Assembly (NCBI GenBank): GCA_010909165.1
Contig: MU008158.1
Coordinates: forward strand, 893,478-957,477
Source of the DNA: Anthoceros angustus
Taxonomy: Eukaryota; Streptophyta; Anthocerotopsida; Anthocerotales; Anthocerotaceae
DNA: 64,000 bases
Reading direction: 5' to 3'
The notes beneath the pieces were generated by a model. It did not search any database. It saw nothing but the letters and a program-made list of their open reading frames with translations, and was not told the origin of the DNA. Of this stretch, positions 11,201 through 24,400 are shown in pieces. Position numbers and translations under genes: made by a program. Numbering within the stretch: the first letter of the stretch is position 1; each line of letters opens with the position of its first letter.

Positions 11201-12799
11201 GTCTCTGCTAGTCTTCAACTCCTACCAAGTTCACTGGTGCCGCTCGATTGGTAAAACGTCTGCACGAGCTCGCACTATCTGCTAAAACAGGTTCGCTCAA
11301 GACCGGTATTCTCCTCTGAAAATCAGGCCCTGTTCTGTGGTCTTGATACAGCACCAGCTTCATCACTGAAACACAGTAACTGTTGACTTCAAGAAATGTT
11401 TCTCATTTGCAGCTCAGAATCGGAGCCAGATCCCAGCTACAAAGGAGGAGAAGGCAGATCTATTAAGCCAGCAAGGCTCACTCCCAAGGTGCTCGAGTTC
11501 TGTTCAGCAGAGTTGTTGGTGTACGCCTGAACCGGATTCTTTTCGAATTCGAGGCAAGTCTTACTTGACAAATCGGGTGAAGGTAAACGTCCAACACGTC
11601 AGCCTTAACACTCCGTTAGCCTGGTCATGCTGTCCAAACCAGGATTTCACAGTAATTTCACAGAGGTCCGTGAAATTACTGTGTGCTTGCTCCTTCATAC
11701 GAACGACAACCAGTGTGTATTGGGAACCGTTTGCTGTGAAATCCAGGTAAAAGGCGGTGATCCCATTATGCAGCTGGTGGCTTGTGATTGGATTAAATCC
11801 AGTGAGACGGAGAACCATCTTGCCAGTAGACCGGGCAGCCTTGTACGAGAGAAGGTACGAAACAGCGTTACATACTTCCTTATGGAATCCGTATTTTCAT
11901 GGTGGTTTGTACCACCTTGTTTGTTCAGGGGAGGGAGACCAGCGGAGCATTTTTCTTCCTCATCAATATTCAAGTAAGAGGATTCTCATCATTCCAATGG
12001 CTAGAATGAGCATGTGTCGACATACATGGATCTGGTAGTTGATGCACTTGCCATCCTGAGGATCCGTTGTCCGAATTATATCAGGTTCCTGGAGCAACAA
12101 ACTATGCATTGCTGCTTTACTTCATGACACACAGTCCCCTTGAGACTTACCCACTGCTGAAGACATTCGTTGAAGCAGATGATAGATATCGAAATTCAAG
12201 GTTCAAGCTTATTCCCAACATCGCAAAGGTGAAGCAGGTGCTGTGTGGTGGTTAATTCTGTATGTTTTGCTCCTTCCGATTGTTAACCGGCTCCCTGCCA
12301 TATCAGGGTTCATGGATTGTCAAACAAAGTGTTGGAAAGACGGCCTGTCTAGTTGGTCAAGCTTTGGAGATCAATTACTACCGAGGGGATAACTACATTG
12401 AGGTTTCTGTATTTGCCACCACCTCACCAACTCAGTCAACCTTCTAAATCAGCAAGCATCTACTGAACTGGTAGTGTGGGTTGCAGGTTGATGTCAACAT
12501 AAGCTCTTCGTCCGTAGCTACAAGGGTTGTGAACCTCGTGTTGGGCTATCTAGGCAAGCTGGTGATTGAGATGGCTTTCTTGATCCAGGTAATCGGCTCT
12601 CCAGTCATCTTGCGCCTAGAAGCTCTCAGCTTGAACGGTCAGAAATATGTAACTAGGATGATAGATTGATAGAGCGTTTGGTTGTCGCACGAGCTGAATG
12701 CAGGCAAACTCTGAAGAGGAGCTTCCAGAACAATTGCTGGGCACGTGTAGGGTGGTTCATTTGGACGTAGGTGAAGCAGTTGCTGCTCCCGCCGAGTAG
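8246..12799 (+). CDS. EDR2-like protein: PH, START and DUF1336 domains
   Basis: A multi-exon gene whose translated pieces follow the order of plant EDR2 (ENHANCED DISEASE RESISTANCE 2), a lipid-binding negative regulator of salicylate-linked cell death. The PH domain starts with MEGWLYLISSRLFSGRPQKR in exon 8246-8431, continues in 8626-8700 and 8857-8910, and ends FGAPSAEEAALWITAFKN in 9021-9086. A linker has SPWKIFGCKN and GLRLFQET, then the START domain from about 9790 (DDLPAVMAVG, EWDFCYLRGEVIERLDGHTD, RYWRREDDGSY, GGGYVISPLESEQ). DUF1336 follows from about 11410 (CWCTPEPDSFRIRGKSYL, FFFLINIQVPGATNYALLLY, SRFKLIPNIAKGSWIVKQSV, ELPEQLLGTCRVVHL). The last intron is 12589-12703 and TAG ends the gene at 12797-12799. 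The intron after 8910 begins with GC. One possible exon from 9184 would meet an in-frame TAG at 9247, so splicing there is uncertain; the 10480-10530 junction is also unresolved. Otherwise it looks functional. Confidence 0.85.
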
Positions 12800-13110
12800 A
12801 AGTATTGTTGACTTGGTTGCCGGTATGTATGTGATTGAACTAGGTGACATAAGCACACAGAAAAAAAACGGCAGATTGAGGACCACACGGACCAAAGATC
12901 GTTCATAAAACCTGCGCATTGCTTTTGGAAGCCACGTCTTCACTTCAGCTCAGCATCACTTCAGCTCAGCATTTGTATAGGTTTTGGTTTACTGATGAGT
13001 AAAACTCTTAACTAAGTCTCACAATAAAGGTATTAGGCTTGCCTAGGTATGGAATACCGTTCTCGTCACGAGGCTTCGTGTGTGTGACTTTGTTTTTTTT
13101 TTGTGTACAT

Positions 13111-13163
13111 ATATTATACGTATATTATATATATTATACTTATGTATAATATACGTATAATAT
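13111..13163. repeat. Perfect 19-bp AT-rich inverted repeat
   Basis: The 19 bp at 13111-13129 are the exact reverse complement of 13145-13163, with a 15-nt loop. The stem is almost all A/T with one ACGT core. It lies about 300 bp beyond the EDR2-like stop codon and could be a cruciform-prone simple sequence. Confidence 0.85.
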
Positions 13164-13194
13164 TTACCACATCAGCTTCCATAGATTCGTACGA

Positions 13195-13402
13195 GCAAAA
13201 ACTTTCTATGACAGTTTTCGCCTGGTGTTCCCATTGTGTCATGCACATGTTTTGTTGTTTAGGGTTTAGGGTTCCGATCACCACACATACATGTTAAGCA
13301 AAAACTTTCTATGACACAGTTTTCGCCTGGTGTTCCCATTGTGTCATGCACATGTTTTGTTGTTTAGGGTTTAGGGTTCCGATCACCACACATACATGTT
13401 AA
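13195..13402. repeat. 103-bp tandem duplication with telomere-like motif
   Basis: The sequence starting GCAAAAACTTTCTATGACA at 13195 recurs at 13298 nearly unchanged (the second copy has two extra bases). Each unit contains TTTAGGGTTTAGGG, two copies of the plant telomere heptamer. Near-identity implies a recent event. Confidence 0.9.
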
Positions 13403-15429
13403 ACAGGTGCCCAAGACACACATACACAAATTTTTTGGGCGCAAGTTTGGCCCTGTGTCGGGTTTCCTTTTCCTGAAGGCCTCACTATCGTGTGCATGCT
13501 TCTTTCTCGCGCGACCATCGCTACAACACGGAGGTAAGGCTTGTGCATCGTCTGCATAAGGGGCTCAGCATCTTCACAGGTTTAGGGTCTGTTTGTGACA
13601 CAACATCTGATGGCATTGACAGGGCATCCAAGCCACTGAGGACAACCTCATGCCTTGTCCAGGCCATCAGAAGCACAGAAGCATTCAAAGTGATACCCTA
13701 AGCCACAGAACGAAAGCCCACACTTGGGCTCACTCATGCTTGCACAATTGCCGCCATAAAAACCACATGTTCAAGTTTGCACTCCCATCTCATGGTGGGA
13801 GATCTCAAAACACCTACCTACAAAAACAACTACAAACCACCTACAAACCATGCTCCACTCAATCTGGAAAGAGTCGTAGAGCAGGGCCTCCATCCTCTTG
13901 TGCCCCAGAGCGTGGCCCTTGGGCTTCTGAGTTCGGAGGCTGCCTCGGCGCAGCCTGAGGGGGAGGAGCCCGCAACAAGGAAGAGCCAAGTGCAGCCGGC
14001 TGTGCCATAGCATGGCGAGGTACCGTCGGCTGATATGTACCGCCTGCACAGTCTTGGCGACATTGTGCGAGGGAGGCACCGCCGAGTACTGCGGCGATGG
14101 GCGTTGAAGCCATCTTGTGGGCGTGGGCGGGGATCAACCTCGCCTGCTATGTGGTGCAGTAGGCCCTTTGAACTTTACACTTGGGCACTACAGGTCTTTT
14201 TGAGTGCAAGCCTTGTGTCTGTGCGATTGTTTTCATGGAAGCCCTTCTTGTGTTGGTCCTTCTAGTACAAACTTGTTTCAGGGTACTTGGTAGTATATGA
14301 AACTCCACCCCCATAGTCAGTAGCAAACATTGCAGCCCTGTAGCCAGTGCCAAAGATTGCAGCCCTACATACAAGGGCAAACGCACTCAGCCGCACAAGA
14401 AACACAAACGCTGAGTGCAATCCAAACGCATCCGCAAACGTTGAGCGCAGTGTAAACGCATCCGCACACATATGCCACCCAGCAGATGCATGATGCAAGG
14501 GCACACAAACGCCCATGAGAAAATGCAACCCTAAACCCTAGCCTCAAGTGGGCAAAAGAAAAAACGTTTAAGTGTATGATGCATACAAAGTTTGTGTGCA
14601 TCATGAGCATGACGACATCGGTACACTAGGGGGCCACAGCCAAGACCGATGTGGTCATGCGTGACATAATGAAATAGTTCCGCCGTATGTGGCGGGACTA
14701 TTTCTTTCTGTCCACAACCCTAAAAAAATGTGGATGGCGCGTGACCAGTTCGATATTCCATACCTAGGCAATATGGCTCTTAATCCTATCTCATTTGGTA
14801 CAAGGTGTAATACCTTCACGATCTCTCTTATAGAGTAATAAACTTCCTACAATAAATGGACGAGCAATGAACTTACAAGGGGTTATTGATGCACAAGCCC
14901 ATGGGCTACCACGTATGTTGCTAGGAGGGTATTGTAGGTAGATGTCTGCAATGACCAGACCCTGTTACATGCATACATGGATATGTGAAACCTACAGGCA
15001 GAGCTGCTTCCTGCAAGATCGATGAATAGCGAGTCACCAAGCACTGGACACATGCACAAGGGTAGTCCATGGCCAGCAAGAATGCTTGTAAGGTCAAGAC
15101 ACAGGAGCTTAAAAGCTATACAGTGAGCACAAAGGCACGGCCTTGTTCATTGCTGAATGCATTGTTACAAAATAGCAAAGGCTGCTGCATGTAGTGGGAG
15201 CCTGTTGCTAAAATTGGTGCTATTTTTGAATCCTTGATGCTTGCTGAAATCCCAGGTGCCTACAGATTGTGAGTATACGTTGCCGCAAGAGCCACCTACT
15301 CAAAAATAAAAAGCTTCAATCTAACTACACTAATCCTATTTCATAATGTCTCATTCTCCTTCCCGCACATTAGCACCTAACGGCTACCTGGATACCTTAC
15401 CCGCCCGGTTTGTTGAATTAGAATTGATC
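13403..15429. other. Gene-free region with short repeats
   Basis: No protein family is recognisable. Between about 14300 and 14540 there are imperfect short repeats (ATTGCAGCCCT twice; AAACGCATCCGCA twice) ending near an AACCCTAAACCCTAG stretch. A hairpin at 14671-14704 pairs GAAATAGTTCCGCC with GGCGGGACTATTTC (one T-G pair) around a 6-nt loop. It may be old transposon debris. Confidence 0.5.
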
Positions 15430-17612
15430 AATTTGATCACCTAGTTGCGTAGGTCATCCTCTCTCTCCAAAGGGCAATTTCCGCCTCTACCCTAGTTGTG
15501 CGTCCTCACCTTTGTGCTAAACCTGTGTGGTCTCCTACCTTGTCCTCTTTGCATAAGGGACTAGCTCGGGCACGCCAGATTATGCGCACGACTAACAGTT
15601 CATCGGGCATTGCGATTTTTCGGACAGCCAGAAATGAGTACTTTCGCATGGTTAAAATGGCCAAGAAGGACCATTGGAAGACCAAGAGGAGACCTCTTCT
15701 TTTTCTGTTCTTCACGTCTGGCCTTATCTCTCAACTTCAATCTATGGGTGGCAACACTAGTTGGATTGATGACACTGGGGCATATACCACTGCTCCTTCA
15801 TGCAAGAAGTCCACAAAAAAGCTTCAAGCTATGCTACATGTAGCTTCAAAGTGGGCCTCCACGCACCTCGTGGAGTTTGATCTCAACAAGTTCGAGCTCA
15901 TTCGTTTTTCTCTCAAGCACAAGGAAAATATTAAGGAGTATACTCTTTCTCTGCCCGATGGCTTTCTTATTACTCCCTCAGAGTGTGTCAAATTCTTGGG
16001 CTTTTACTTAGACTCCAAGTTAACTTGGAACACCTATGTGCAATATGCTTCGGCTTCATCTATGCGTACTCTATCAGCTATTATCTCTCCTGGTACCTCT
16101 GTTTGGGGACTCGAAGCTAACCTCCTGCGACAACTATATGTTACTGTTGTTTTGCCTAAACTTGATTATGGCTGCGGTGTTTGGTTTAATGGTGGGCGCA
16201 CGCATATTCAACATCTTCAGCGGGTTCAACATCTAGTTTGTAAGGCAATTACTAGCGCACTTTGAAGGACCTCCACTAAGGCCCTTGAATTTGAAGCTTT
16301 CCTTTTGCTCACTGAGATCCGTCTTCAACGCCATTCTCTCCGCTCTCTTCTCTGTAACCTCTGACCGTAGCCGACTCACCCTCCTTTCCCAAGCTCCTCT
16401 CTACTTGGTGTTACAATTGCCCACCCCTACTGCCATTGAGACCATTTTCCCTCGCCTTGTTCCCCCTTGGGCTCCCCCCTGTCTTTACCCTCAACCACTC
16501 TGATTTTACCATCTCCTGAGTTAGCTATTGCCTCACATTCTCAGGTATCTGCTGGCTCTTAATACCCTTGCAATTTACACTAATGGTTCCCTCATGGATG
16601 GTAAAGCTGGAGGGGCGGCGGTTTTCTATTTCAATAGGGATCATGTGCATCAATTGTATTTTGGTTTAGAGACTTATTATGGGATTTTTGAGGCAGAACT
16701 CCTTTCTGGGGTTAAGGCCATCTCGTACCTACCTACTCTTTTAGCCACACTCTCTGGGGTTCGCTCAGTTAACATATTCATTAATAACCAAGCAGCTATC
16801 TTGTCTTAAACTGACACATTTGCGCGCTCCTCCCAGGCTATCTCAATACGGGCTCGAGGCGCTCTCCATGGCCTCTCTCTTGCTCACCCTCAAGTTTCCC
16901 TAAACCTCCACTGGATTCCGGGCATAATAATGTAGTTGGCAATGAGCTGGCAAATGTTACTGCTAAGGCAGCCACTCTTCTTCCAATTTCCAGTGAAGAC
17001 TGTACCTTATCTGTGTCCAGAGGGCATCAACAGATTCATGTAGCAAGTTTGCAGGAGTGGCATGTACAATGGGCCTCATCTACTAAAGCTTCTGCGCTAA
17101 AGCGAGTGGTGCTTGGTGGCCCCTCGGCGTCGGTGTTACAACGTCTTGGCCTTCATGATCGTAAAGTCTCATCCTTTCTCACCCAGTTACAAACTGGGCA
17201 TACGACTATTGGGGCTTATTTCAAGCGATTCAACATTGCTGTAAACCCATTTTGTGGGAAATATATGTCTTTCGAAGAAACCCGCCAGCACATCCTTGGT
17301 CAGTGCTTGGCTACCCGCAACAAGTGGGACCAGATTTTCCAGGGCTCTTACTATGATATGCGCCAACTCCTCAGTATTTCCAAACTCAGAGGGAAACTTA
17401 TATCTTACTTCAAGCTGATTGGCGACTACTTTTAGTGCAGGTTCCTTAGCAAAGCTATTTAGTCTTCTGATCTTTGTTTGATCTACTTTCTTTGCTTTTA
17501 CGCTCTTCCAAATGTCACTTCATTCATGTTCTTGATTCCTGTTCAGGCGTCATAACCTCATGACTGTATACGCCTAATGATTTATAAATAAATAAATAAT
17601 AAATAAAAATCT
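15430..17612 (+). mobile_element. Truncated LINE retrotransposon (I/Tad-like) with RNase H
   Basis: This is a 5'-truncated, internally deleted non-LTR retrotransposon. From about 15480 the frame reads the linker that follows the endonuclease domain (KPVWSPTLSSLHKGLARARQ, then RTARNEYFRMVKMAKKDHWK). It then jumps directly to the end of the reverse transcriptase: PLLFLFFTSGLISQLQ, the catalytic-site relic SWIDDT, KFELIRFS, FLGFYLDSKLTW. Much of the RT fingers and palm is missing although the frame stays open (15498-16265). After a gap, an RNase H piece (LAIYTNGSLMDGKAGGAAVF, FEAELLSGVKAI) lies at 16570-16809 and is followed by frame breaks. The last frame, 17013-17435, has a degenerate cysteine/histidine knuckle (FCG, then ETRQHILGQC). 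The 3' end has a small AGGCGT/ACGCCT hairpin (17545-17575) and a TAAA-rich tail to about 17610. It cannot be active. Confidence 0.85.
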
Positions 17613-18420
17613 TACACTTCCATCGGTATTTAAATGGGGTGCTAGAGGCTTCTTTCCCTCGGTGCTAGAGGGAGTGGAACTTCTTTTTCTTCTACTCAGT
17701 TCATTTTGGTCTACGTTTTATCAAATTGTTTACGATCGTGAAATTCTGTTCGGGGTGTTCCGCTAAAAATGAAAACTGTTTGCAGTCGTCTTATAGTCCC
17801 ACGACCGGGTGTATCGTTGAATGACAGAAGGATCCGGAGACGGCTCGGTGAGAGGAGTAACCAGGCGGGGATGTGAGGTTAGGGGATTGTAACCTAGGCT
17901 GCGACACAGGCACAGGCGCGGCGGTTACGCGAGGTCCCGCCGAGGCAGGTGGCTCGGGCCGGGCCGGAGTCGGAGGTCCTGTGGCCTGCAGACTCTCTCT
18001 CAGGCTTTTCTTTGCCTCGTGGCCCAGCGAGCAAGTGAGCAAGCAACAAGGGTTTGAGCCAAGGGAATGCCCGCAACGCAACTGGATGCGAGCAGGAGAA
18101 GAGGCGAGTGCCGATCGTTGACGGCAAAGTGTGCAAATCGGCGCGCAAATGCGGACTCCCTTGCCTGACTGCCTCGCGTCCGATCGTAGGCGGCTGCCAT
18201 GCTGAATCTTGCGGGCGCAGGGGAAGAGGCGGCCAGGAACGCGCAGGCCGGGGCGGGGGATCCCATGTCTGGCCGCCTGCAGCGCACGCGCCCCTGCCTG
18301 CGGCGGCGACGCGACGCAGCGTGCCGGAGCACGCTGCGGCTGAGAGTGAGTGACGGGGTGGGCCGGCGCCAGCATGATTCATCAGATCGAGGAGTCGGCA
18401 GTTACGGCGGCGTCGGGGCG
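17613..18420. promoter_or_regulatory. Upstream region of the MATH/coiled-coil gene
   Basis: No separate gene is seen. The region turns GC-rich after about 17900 and probably contains the promoter and 5' UTR of the next gene. An in-frame ATG at 18199 would add 74 Arg/Ala-rich residues to that protein. Confidence 0.4.
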
Positions 18421-21400
18421 ATGGAGAATTCCATCGTGTCCGTGAGGCAGGAGAAGAGTGTGGCGCGGGGGGCTGAGAACGGGGACGAGCAGCCCCGGGA
18501 GGGAGGGCAGGAGTCGGTGCAGGTGGAGAAGCGCGGGGAGCATGCGGCCGTGTGTAAATGGACAATTTCGCAGTTCTCTAAAGTGAAGGCGCGTGCATTG
18601 TGGAGTAGGTATTTTGAAGTAGGTGGCTACGACTGCCGGCTGCTGGTTTATCCGAGGGGAGATTCCCAGGCTCTGCCTGGCTACCTCTCCATTTACTTGC
18701 AGGTCACTGATCCGAGGGGCTCCTCCTCCTCCAAGTGGGATTGCTTTGCCAGTTACAGGCTCTGCGTGGTCAACCAGCGCGACGAGTCCAAATCCATTCA
18801 GCGGGACTCGTGGCATAGATTTTCGGGGAAGAAGAAGTCGCATGGCTGGTGTGATTTTACCCCCTCTGTAACCATTCTGGATGGCAAGGCCGGTTTCCTT
18901 GCCAACGAGTCGGTGCTCATTACGGCCGAAATTCTGGTGCTCCATGAGTCTGTCCAATTTTCCAGGGAGAACGAGCTCCCGGCATCGTTGGGACCTGTGC
19001 CGGAGGTGCTCAGTGGCAAGTTCACCTGGAAAGTGCATAACCTCTCTCTCTTCAAGGAGATGATCAAGACTCAGAAGATTATGAGTCCGGTGTTTCCGGC
19101 AGGGGAGTGCAATCTCCGCCTCAGTGTTTATCAGTCATCCGTCACTGGTGTGGATTACTTGTCCATGTGCTTGGAGAGCAAGGATACGGAGAAGTCAGTC
19201 TTGCCAGAACGGAGCTGCTGGTGCCTGTTTCGGATGTCGGTGCTCAATCAGCGAGCAGGAATGAACCACATGCACAGGGATTCCTATGGTCGATTTGCTG
19301 CAGACAACAAGAGTGGTGACAATACTAGCCTAGGATGGAATGACTACATGAAGATGGCAGATTTTGTGGCTCCTGACATGGGCTATTTGGTGGATGACAC
19401 TGCAGTATTCAGTGCCTCGTTTCACGTTATCAAAGAGAACAGCAATTTCTCTAAGAATCTGGGTCAGGCAGCTGGGCGTGCCAACCCCAAGAAGACCGAT
19501 GGGTATCAGGGAAAGTTTATCTGGAGAATAGAAAATTTCACTCGCCTCAAGGATCTGCTGAAGAAGCGCAAGATAACAGGTCTTTGCATTAAAAGCCGTC
19601 GCTTCCAGGTGGGGAACAGGGACTGCCGGCTCATTGTGTATCCACGAGGTAAACATTGTACACTCAGCATGAAAATGCATTTCCAGAGCAAGTAGCTTTG
19701 TTACACCAACTTATATTTAAGACAACTTAACAGCCCCATCTTGCTGGTCAGCATTGAGGATCAGTTATGCTTAGGCTGTGCTGCAGCCATTGGGGAAGAT
19801 GGGCCCATACTCAGCTGACCTTAGCATCTGAGCCCTGCTGATTTAGAGGACAAAGAATGGAAAGGATTTCTAAGGGTTGGAAGTTAGGTGGTAGATCCCC
19901 GGCTGGAGGAATTGTTGCCTGTCCTTCCAGGTCTGTCTTTGACCCTCTGGAGCTTCAGTACAAAAACTGTCTTGAACACAGTTTGGTATTTGTGGCAACC
20001 GGTTTGATCTGTCGGCGTGTGGGGAGTATGGACAGTCAACTTTGGTAGAGGCTGTAAAGTGATCAGAAACTCTAGTCAAGACATGTAGACTGTAGAGTTT
20101 GTATAGGAGGATGTTGGTGTCCGAGCTGTACAAATCTGTGCTTTAATATCTCTAGAGATACTAGTCAGATGTGTTTGTCTATTGTGTTGAATATGTAATT
20201 TCATGTTCTAGTAACCCTGTTGTTTGTTGCAATGTAGGTCAATCTCAACCTCCTTGCCACCTCTCCATGTTTCTTGAGGTCACAGATCCTCGCAACACAT
20301 CAGCAGATTGGAGCTGCTTTGTCAGTCACCGTTTATCTGTGGTTAATCAGAGATCTGATGAGCGGTCTGTCACAAAGGAATCACAGAACAGATACTCAAA
20401 GGCTGCAAAGGATTGGGGCTGGAGAGAGTTTGTCACGCTCACCAGCCTCTTTGATCAAGATTCTGGATTCCTTGTGCAGGATACAGTTGTATTTTCTGCT
20501 GAAGTTCTGATCTTGAAGGAGACCTCAACAATGCTTGAGCTTCCTGATTATGATTTGGAGGGCTCAACTGTAGGAAATGAGACTGGTAGAATTGTCAACC
20601 GCGGGACTTTCACCTGGAAAGTGGAAAATTTCTTGGCTTTCAAGGAGATAATGGAGACGCGGAAGATCTTCAGCAAGTTTTTCCAAGCTGGTGGCTGTGA
20701 GCTGCGTATCGGTGGGTTAAATTACGTGGGCACATTTTGCACATGGTCTCTTAAATCAAGCGGCTCGTAAAAAAGATTGATCATATGAAAGGTGCTTTGA
20801 TGTAGTAAATAAATTGAAAGTTTGGTTTGTGATGCTTCTGGGCTTTTTGTGGTTGGATTGGGAGTATAACTTGGTGTGTCCATATGCACTTATGTTTATG
20901 TTTCTTGTCAGTGATAGGTGGGTTAATCTTTTAAAGAAGGAAGTATTGATTTTGTTGTGGATTGTGGGTTTGACTAGTTATTTATTAGCAGCTTCTGCAT
21001 GCCAGATTTTCCACACCTGGTTGCTGGCTTTTAGGTGGGTGTCTTGGTCAAGGAGGTGTTCTGTGCATTTTTTTGTGGGGTAACTACTCTGGATCGATCA
21101 CTATTGTTGCCGGTTCTGTGTTCCTGAGCCTGTGTAATGTGATTGTGAACAGGTGTTTATGAATCATTTGACACCCTCTGCATTTATTTGGAGAGCGACC
21201 AGTCAGTGGGAGCTGATCCTGACCGGAATTTCTGGGTCAGGTATCGCATGGCTGTTGTAAACCAAAAGCATGGAGATCGCACAAATTGGAAGGAGTCATC
21301 TATATGCACCAAGACCTGGAATAATTCTGTGTTGCAGTTTATGAAGGTGTCGGAGATGGTGGAGCCAGATGCAGGCTTTCTTGTCCGAGATACTGTTGTG

Positions 21401-24400
21401 TTTGTGTGTGAAATTCTGGACTGCTGTCCATGGTTTGAGTTCTCTGATTTGGAGGTACTGTGACATGTATATCAATGACTTTCTCCCAATTGTTGATGAT
21501 TCCTGATGTCCTGCTGAGACTCTTGTATCGCTGATGTGGTGACATTTTTCTGCAGGTCTTGATGTCGGATGACGAACAAGATGCGTTGTCCACCGATCCA
21601 GATGAGTTGTTGGACTCAGATGACAGTGATGGAATAAGTGGGGATGAGGAAGATTTATTCAGAAGCTTGCTTGCACGAGCTGGTTTTCATTTGAGTTATG
21701 GTGACAACCCACCACTCCTCCTGGATCCCTCGCAGCTGCAAGTTACACTAAGGGAGAAGTTATTAATGGATGCAGGGGCTGTGGGCACCTTTTTGAATGG
21801 TCTTCGAGTCTACTTGGATGACCCTGCTAAAGTGAAAAAGTTGCTTCTTCCCACAAAGACATCCCCTGCGTCTACAGGGAAAGACATGGGGACTAAAGCA
21901 GAGGCAACGTCCCCCAGCTTGATGAACTTGCTTATGGGTGTTAAAGTACTCCAGCAAGCAATTGTGGACCTGCTGTTGGACATCATGGTGGAGTGTTGCC
22001 AACCTTCAGAAGCAAAGAGAACTAGTGATCCTGTGGAGGTCAAGACCCGTGTGATACCTGATATAGGCAATATTCATGGCAAAAATAGCAATGACTGGAG
22101 AGGTGGTAGGGCATCTTTGGACACAAGAGATGCTGGTCTTAATTCAATTGAGCAAAGATTGGAAGTTGGGTTGGATGGAGTGACTGGGGCACAGGCAGTG
22201 CAAAGCAGTGACTCGTCGGCAATTGATGGGCCGGTGGGAAGGACTGCGGCGTTTCCAGTGTCGCTGCTCACGGAATCTCCAACACCAGAGGCATTTGTGT
22301 TAGATACTGTAAACCAGACGCAGAAGGTGGGTGATTTCCTTTGTACCTCTTATGTCCATTGTTTAAGTGCATTTGTCATTGCTGGATTGTTCCAAGCTCA
22401 CTATGTAATTTTGTTGGCAGACGAAATGGCCAGAGCAATCCGATGAGCTTCTAGGTTTGATAGTGAATTCTCTCAGGGCTTTGGATGGGGCAGTGCCTCA
22501 AGGTTGCCCAGAGCCGCGTCGAAGACCCCAATCAGCACAGAAAATATCCTTGGTACTGGAAAAGGCCCCCAGGCATTTGCAAGCAGATTTGATAGCTTTG
22601 GTACCAAAGCTTGTTGACTCTGCAGAGCATTCTCTTGCTGCCAATGCTCTGCTTAATCGCCTGCGAAAACCTGATGCGGAGCCTGCACTTCGTCTTCCAG
22701 TACGTTCAAGTTCTCTGTCTGTTAGTTTGTTCTGTCTGCTTTTTTTTGATTCAGCAGTCCTTGGATTTTGCAAGAACCTGGTGCAGCCCTTAGCTGCTTA
22801 TGGTCGTTTGGCAGGTTCTGGGAGCGTTGAGCCAATTGGAAGTAACCAGCGATGTATGGGAGCAGGTCTTACAGCAGGCTCTTGATATTCTGCCAGAGTC
22901 CAATGATGAGCCCTTGGCTGCAGTCATGAGCTTTGTTTTCAAAGCTGGAGCTGAATGCCAGCAGTTGCCACAGGCGGTATGATGGAACTTGCCATCCTTG
23001 TGTGTTGGGCAATTCTGGAGATTATGTTGTCCTGGACTTGTGAACTTACTAGCTTCTGTTGCTGAACAATGTAGGCAAAGGCAGTCCGGGGAAAGTTAAA
23101 AAGGCTGGGCCCGGCTGTTCCACCGCAAGTCCTTGATGTTGTGCGGAGTACTGTGTGCACACGAATAGATGTTGCCGAGGCACTACTCAGAGACATTGAC
23201 ACCGATTGCGAGTGTAGTGAGAATGAGATGTCGTCACCATCAGCCGGTCTGGATTTTGTAGACCGTGAAGGTGGAGCCGCTGAGCAGCTTCAGGCTGCCG
23301 CTGAGCAGGTTGCAGCAGCATGCTGGCGAGTGGCGGATGTTGACATCATTGTAGAGATGTTAACAGTTTCATCCTTGAGATTAGAGGCACAACGTGTCTT
23401 TGAGCGGGCCATCTCGAGAGGAGCTTTTGGGGAGCAATCTGTTGTGATGGTCTTGGAGAGACGTCGGTCTCAAAGGCTGGATGGGAGATGCAGAGGATCT
23501 GCACAGAGTACTGAGTCTCTGATTCCTAGCACCATGAGCCTTTCATTGCCAGAGGATGAGGATGACTTTCCAGCAGTACTGGGACTTGCCGAATCCTTGG
23601 CTCTTTCTAGGGATACAAGGGTCAGGGAGTTCGTGAGTACATTGTATGCTGTTATGTTCAAGGTATATGGTGATGAAGGGTATCGTGAGCGCATGCTCCG
23701 TGGACTAGTTGAAAGAGCCACAAGCAGTAGCAGTGGTCTTCCTGAGATAGAATTAGGAATGGACATCTTGACATTGATAGTCAGGGAGGAAGAAGGTACT
23801 GCTCGCCCCGCTCTGAGCATGATGCGCGAGGCAGCTGAGGTAGCCAATGCTGACCGTAATGCCTTGTGGCAGCAATTACGTGTCAGTGGGGAGGAAATTA
23901 CCCGCGCTCGGAATGACCGACAGGGTGAGATAACACGCCTCACCAGAGAGAAGGCTGCAATGGCTCAGAGACTTACAGATGCAGAAGGAGCTCAGAATCG
24001 CCTGAAGGTTAGAGAGAATGATGGTCATATGGTTTGGTGAATTGGGAGTTGGCAGTGGTGTAATGGCTGTTCTGACGGTTAGTCATTGGGGTGTGTGCTT
24101 GCAGGCTGAAATGAAAGCAGAGGTGGACAAGTTTGCTCGAGAGAAGAAAGACTTGGCTGAGCGACTTCGCGAGGCTGAGAATCAGTTGGAGTGGGTACGG
24201 TCTGAGCGTGATGAGGAGATTACAAAACTGGTTGGCGAGAAGAAGTCTCTTCAAGACCGCCTTCGAGATGTGGAGTCTCAACTGACACAGCTCAAGTCTC
24301 GCAAGCGAGATGAATTGAAGGTATGAGCAGATGCGACTTGTCAGTGGTCTGGTGTCCTGTGCTATCTGTAGAGGTATAGTGGCTGTGGCACTTCTTCTCC

